64,000 nucleotides of DNA, from the NCBI GenBank assembly GCA_009746045.1, contig RPFO01000448.1, positions 1,660,547 through 1,724,546 on the forward strand. Reading direction: 5' to 3'. Below, in pieces: positions 59,702-64,000 of the stretch (within the stretch, counting starts at the first letter, position 1; every line of letters starts with the position of its first letter). Position numbers and translations under genes: made by a program. The stretch comes from Mesostigma viride (Eukaryota > Streptophyta > Mesostigmatophyceae > Mesostigmatales > Mesostigmataceae). Under the pieces are notes generated by a model, which ran no database searches, was not told the DNA's origin, and saw only the letters and a program-made list of their open reading frames with translations.

Positions 59702-62700
59702 ATGCCGTCTTACTTGGAAGAATTCATTGAAGGTAAGTGGGATATGGCTTTTGTCCCAGCTTCCCCGATAGATTGCTGCCGTGTTAAATATCGTTAGCCC
59801 TCCCACTTTTTTGTGTCGGGGACCCGACCATGAATAATCGTCCTGCATGGTTTTCAAGTTAGACTTAACGATTTATTTCCCGATATTTTCAATGTTTCCT
59901 GGCTGCATTATGTGCGTATCCGGCTCCCCAGGGCTCTCGTCTCTCCCTCCTGACCTTCATCGCAATTTCACGCTGATGAGGGAGTTGGATGAACGCTCAA
60001 GAGGTGCGTTTTGACGGAGGTTATTGTAACTGTTTAGTAGACACGCTGCAGTGTTCGCTGCTATAGTAATTGCTATAGTAATGACACAAATAAAAGTACA
60101 TGTATAATTGGCATACAGTCTCCACTAAATCCATTTCAGTCTGCAGCATGCTTGTAGCACTTTCCCTCTGTTACCCACCTAGCTATGGCGCTTGACACAC
60201 AATTTAAACCTAACATAAGGCTTTGCTGCTAATTTTCTCTCTAGTATACAACATACCACAGTGCTGCTTGGGGCATATCTTCACGCGCCATTGTACAGGT
60301 CATTGATCTTTCTCAAATGCCTGTTAAACTCTTTTTTCTGCCTGAAAAGAGTGAGTTTGCTTAGAAGTCTCTAGATGTTGCCCTGGTCGCGCTCGCAAAG
60401 GCTAGGATTTGGTGAAGCCAAGAGTGACTAGCCACGACGTCCTTTCCGCTACTTGATACCCGACCTTGAGGATACCTGACCTTGAGAAAGGTGAACCACG
60501 CGCGTTACCCTGCGGTGGGGTATATATTAGAGTATAACAAGTGGCCCTTGCGGAGTCGAATATGCGGCAGGGGAAGGGGAGTTCACTCGGTACCCCACGG
60601 TCTCCACTCTTAATCCCTGAAAGTACAGCCCCACTAACAAAAATGTGTTCTTTGTGACTACTTACCCCATCACAACTGCACGGGTGGACCATGGGACCCA
60701 TCCTCTCCCCCCCCCCCCCCCCCCCCCCCCGCCCCCCTCGCACATACGACCAGCCCTGCAATCACGCATTGAGGAGGCTTGCCAGCACAAGAGCGAGCGA
60801 GCTAGCGCCTACACCCGCACATCGTCCAAGGATAATGACGCCATGCAAGGGGCAGGCGGGGTCGGCGGGGCGGGCGCGGCAGGTGCCGGGCCAGGTGGCG
60901 AGGAGGGCAAGGCAGGGGGTGCCCGAGTGCAGGAGGACCAGCAGGCGTGCATGGAGATTGCCGACGAGAAGATCGCGCTCGCGGTGCAGACATATGATCT
61001 GGTGAGGACCAAAACCAGAAACAGAAATTAAATACATGACTTGAGGAATCGAGGGGGTCAGGGGTCAGTGGAATGACATGGATAGGGATCGGCATCAAGG
61101 TGCATCGAAACAGAAAGGGAAGGCGTATCATAATCAGGTGTGGAAGGGACTTGAATATTCGTGACAGTTGTAGTGATCACTAATCAGGCATCAGCCATCA
61201 CGGGGGGTGGAAGGTGATAACATTGATAAAAACATAAAAGTACTCATCTGTCCCAATCGGCCGCGTCTGGTTTGCTCAGTGTTACTATGGCTTTGCTCCA
61301 AGCTGTCAACAAATGTAGGAGGGGGGCCATCCCCCCCTAAAATCGTACATGAGCGTACTCCCTGGTTTGGCCTACCGCGCCGCCCGGCGCCAGCCAAAGT
61401 GAAAAATGGCTGAGTGCGCTCTGTCAGCCAAAAGGCTGCGCCGGATTGAAAACGGCAACTTTGGGAGTGTGCTACGTGCTACGTGGTTTGTACGACACGT
61501 GGCACTTTTTGTAGCATCTCTTAGTAGAAGCTCTTAGTAAGCGATAGTATTAGCATAGTCTCCAAGTAGAAGCAGTTTAATGATGATTAAACATTTTGTA
61601 CTGCAGTGCTCCGGCTTCAGGCTGGTTGTTGGTGCAACGGTGGTCTGCAACTTGCAAGAATGACGTCAAGCCGGCGGAAATTCGATGCCTATTGCCTGAC
61701 GCCAGGTCCGGTGTCAGAATCAACAACAACAACCTGACGCCTGCCTGAAAGTTGATACGTCTTCCTAGAATCAACCAATACTTGGTAAGTTCTCAGCGTA
61801 CAAGTATAAGTTTAAGTACAGCAGGGCCAAAGCGGACTCCTGCACTTAAAATCAAACGCCTGACCGAGCTAGCGGGATCACCAGAGCGCACTCCTTTCCT
61901 AAAACCAGGCGCCGGACCGGCGGGAGGAGTCAGCTCCTCAAAATTTTTCTTCGCGCCGCCCTAAAAATTTCAAAAATTTCGACAGGAGTACACTCCGTCG
62001 CAAAAATTTTGCCGCCGGACACATTTTATCCCGTTTTTGGAGTTAGCTCCACGTCCGAAGGTGCCGTGCCGGACACACGACTGAGTGTGCTGTTTTGGCT
62101 GGATGTCCCCCCTCCTACAAATGTGAGGTAGTGCTGCGGACTGTGATGAAGGCCATGCCTCTGCAGCCTCTGGATCTAATTGTCAGGCATGGGTTGCTTC
62201 ACGGTACCCCTTGTGCTCGGTTTGGCTAGAAGTTATTCCCTTGTAATAAAGCCATGGTCAGCATCACCGCCACCGCCACTGCCTCCCCCCTTGTTAAAGT
62301 GCCGCTGCTTGCAGTTTCCGCGGGCCGCGCTGCTGGTACTCGGCCAGAAGACATCCAGGTGCATTCGCTGTGTTGCATTTGGGGCATCCAGGCCGGCCCT
62401 TTCAAATATCTCGCGGTGAAAGATCATGTAGACATTAAAAGGTGGCAATGTAGATCGGAATCGTGGTGAAAGATCATGCAGAGATGAAAAGGTGGCAATG
62501 TAGATCGGAATCGTGGTGAAAGATCATGTAGAGATTAAAAGGTGGCAATGTAGATCGGAATCGTGGTGAAACATCATGCAGAGAGCTGCTGCAGGGCTGG
62601 AAATTGGTCGACTCAACGAGGTTTGTAATTTGCTCATTTGTATATTGTCGACCCAACAAATGCCTGCCTAATGCCTGCATGTATCAATCTTATGCCCTGG

Positions 62701-63416
62701 CTCACATCGGACTGTGTGCGTGGCGGACGCAGGTGGACGCCCACATTCAAAAGCTTGACAAGGACCTACGCAAGTTTGAGGAGGAAATGAAGAGAGGTGA
62801 GTGTTTGCGGTCTATGCGACAAACAATGATTATATACCCCTGCGCGACCATGGTTGACATCTGGTGTGGTCGACGTGTCATGCCACCTATCTGACTTCAC
62901 GAACGCATGAGTGACTGTGCCTTCACCAACCATTATTGCCGTGGAAACTGGTATTATCACTGTGCCTACAACTGATATTATAACTGTGCCTACAGCCTGT
63001 TGTACATTTAAAAAATAGTGCCATTATAAATAGCGCTGTTGGAGGCTTGCCCTTTCGGCTTGGTCTTGCTGAGAAGTTTGGGCTTTTGCCTGTTTGTGTC
63101 TTCCTTGCATCTGCTCGCCCGAGGCCTGCCACCCATGGACTTCCTTCCCCCTCCAACAGCAACGCCACTCAACCACCACCACAAACCCACGCACACCCCT
63201 TCACCACTACCACACACACACACACATGCACATACATGCCCCCAACCACCAATGCATGCACACAACACAAACGGTGCAGAGAAGCGGCGGAAAGGCGCGG
63301 CGGGGGGGACAGATGGCAGTGACGGGGGAGGCGATGGCACGCCTCGGCAAAAGTCCAAGAAGAACAAGGAAGCCGGCACGCCAAAGCGGAAAAGGTCCGC
63401 AGTGCTGACCCCCTAG
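59702..63416 (+). CDS. ING: ING-family (inhibitor of growth) chromatin protein without visible PHD finger
   Basis: Exons 59702-59732, 59932-60003, 60754-61001, 62733-62796 and 63280-63416 join in phase to 183 residues. The N-terminal ING domain is clear: MPSYLEEFIEGLSSLPPDL, RNFTLMRELDERS, then after a Gly/Ala-rich linker EIADEKIALAVQTYDL and VDAHIQKLDKDLRKFEEE. ING proteins tether histone acetyltransferase or deacetylase complexes and usually end in a PHD finger reading H3K4me3. Here the frame ends in a basic stretch (KRRKGAAGG, KSKKNKE, PKRKRSAVLTP, stop), a probable nuclear localisation signal. No Cys/His PHD pattern was seen in the ~580 bases that follow. The start is fixed by the conserved N-terminus. 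Confidence 0.88.
61315..62118. mobile_element. TIR element in ING intron 3 (4-bp AAAT duplication)
   Basis: AAAT flanks it (61311-61314 and 62119-62122). The inverted ends are GTAGGAGGGGGGCCATCC and, on the - strand from the right, GTAGGAGGGGGGACATCC. The 804-bp interior has no recognised coding sequence. The superfamily is not clear from the 4-bp duplication. Confidence 0.65.
62411..62585. repeat. 50-bp tandem repeat, three and a half copies, in ING intron 3
   Basis: GGTGAAAGATCATG recurs at 62415, 62465, 62515 and (changed) 62565. The unit includes GGTGGCAATGTAGATCGGAA. It lies upstream of ING exon 4. Confidence 0.85.
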
Positions 63417-63505
63417 CGCAACTGCCTGCTGTAGTTACCTCCTTGGCTGCCCCCTATGGTTTCCTTATTCACGCACTCTCAGAGTGCCACTTCGATTATA
63501 CCAGT

Positions 63506-63728
63506 GATATCTCAAATTAATTAGAAACATAACTCCGTTGGGAGTACATGTAGCACATATCCCGGAGAAGGGGCATATGGCTTTTAATACATTCTGGGCT
63601 ACTTCCTGCAAGAGTGGAATGTAAGCAACACTTGCTCTAGGTGCCTCAAGGGCACCGGCACCACCATGCTGTCTCGGGTTCAACCCAACTAAGGGGATCC
63701 GGGCACGGGGGAGGAAGATATCTCAAAT
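63506..63728 (-). mobile_element. ORF1-only LINE 3' end, 12-bp TSD, just downstream of ING
   Basis: GATATCTCAAAT is duplicated at 63506-63517 and 63717-63728. The 199-bp insert is the - strand 3' UTR end of the ORF1-only family: CTTGCAGGAAGTAGCCC region, the ACTCC-CAAC-GGAGT hairpin, ATGTTTC and a short TTAA tail. It starts 102 bases after the ING stop codon and may lie in the ING 3' UTR. Confidence 0.88.
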
Positions 63729-64000
63729 GGTATGATGTAATATCCAGCCATAATATCAAGGAGACAACCAGCGCAGGCCATTGCAAGAAATGTGGAGAAT
63801 GTGGGTTATGGCAGCTCAGCCATTATCTTATCCGCATTTGTCGAGTCATTTGGGATGATGGAGATGAATGGGGTCGTGGAGCCCATAAACATACTGTTCT
63901 TCAGTACGTGCATGCCTCCATATTAAGTACTGTTTAATCATGATGTTTGATTTTACCGTGATACTTTGCTGTTTGCACCCTTGTCCTGTCATGCTGCATG
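63729..64000. other. No gene; one dispersed-motif copy
   Basis: 63752-63780 carries the dispersed ATATCAAGGAGACAACCAGC ... CAGGCCA motif. No PHD-finger exon or other gene was recognised before the window ends. Confidence 0.45.

Noticed and set aside
1..64000. tRNA, rRNA or snRNA genes
   Set aside because: None was recognised by eye on either strand; a covariance-model search would be needed to exclude small ones.

Overview
This window looks like nuclear DNA of a green alga (chlorophyte, plausibly volvocine). The genes are split by many short introns with GT-AG borders. One gene is a plant-type peroxisomal processing protease (DEG15), and a large share of the sequence is LINE, DNA-transposon and minisatellite DNA. 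The lineage call is an inference from gene content and style; no taxonomic marker was seen.

Layout. 1-6.3 kb: a five-exon multi-pass membrane protein on the + strand. 6.9-26.5 kb: a dense transposon block. It holds reverse-transcriptase LINE copies, LINE-like units carrying only ORF1, LINE copies with a restriction-like endonuclease (REL) C-terminus, and DNA transposons nested inside them. 26.5-36.3 kb: an ABCG half-transporter on the - strand; its introns hold five tandem-repeat or low-complexity arrays and a small TA-flanked MITE. 39.5-41.5 kb: a pirin-like gene on the + strand. 41.7-46.3 kb: a second transposon block. 47.3-58.8 kb: a DEG15/TYSND1-type protease on the - strand with very large insertions in its trypsin-like domain. 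59.7-63.4 kb: an ING-family chromatin protein on the + strand with no visible PHD finger, divergent from DEG15. 63.5-64 kb: LINE 3' debris.

Exons were assembled by eye from conserved family motifs joined at GT-AG borders with matching phases. For ABCG, DEG15 and ING the phases close across all the exons listed, which is strong internal support. The 5' ends of the ABCG and pirin-like genes and the last exon of DEG15 were not resolved.

The most interesting material is in the repeats. (1) A full-length ORF1-only 'half-LINE' (13164-15150) has a perfect 12-bp target-site duplication and shares a 3'-terminal hairpin, with a compensatory base change, with the reverse-transcriptase LINE. (2) A REL-type LINE forms concatemers in which each new copy starts at the ATATATATTC tail of the previous one. 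(3) One 9.9-kb stack is nested to three levels, and the junctions and duplications can be read directly. (4) In two ABCG introns, tandem arrays start at the exon border and repeat the 5' splice site in every unit. The five host genes show no shared pathway; they look like unrelated genes with transposon-rich DNA between and inside them.
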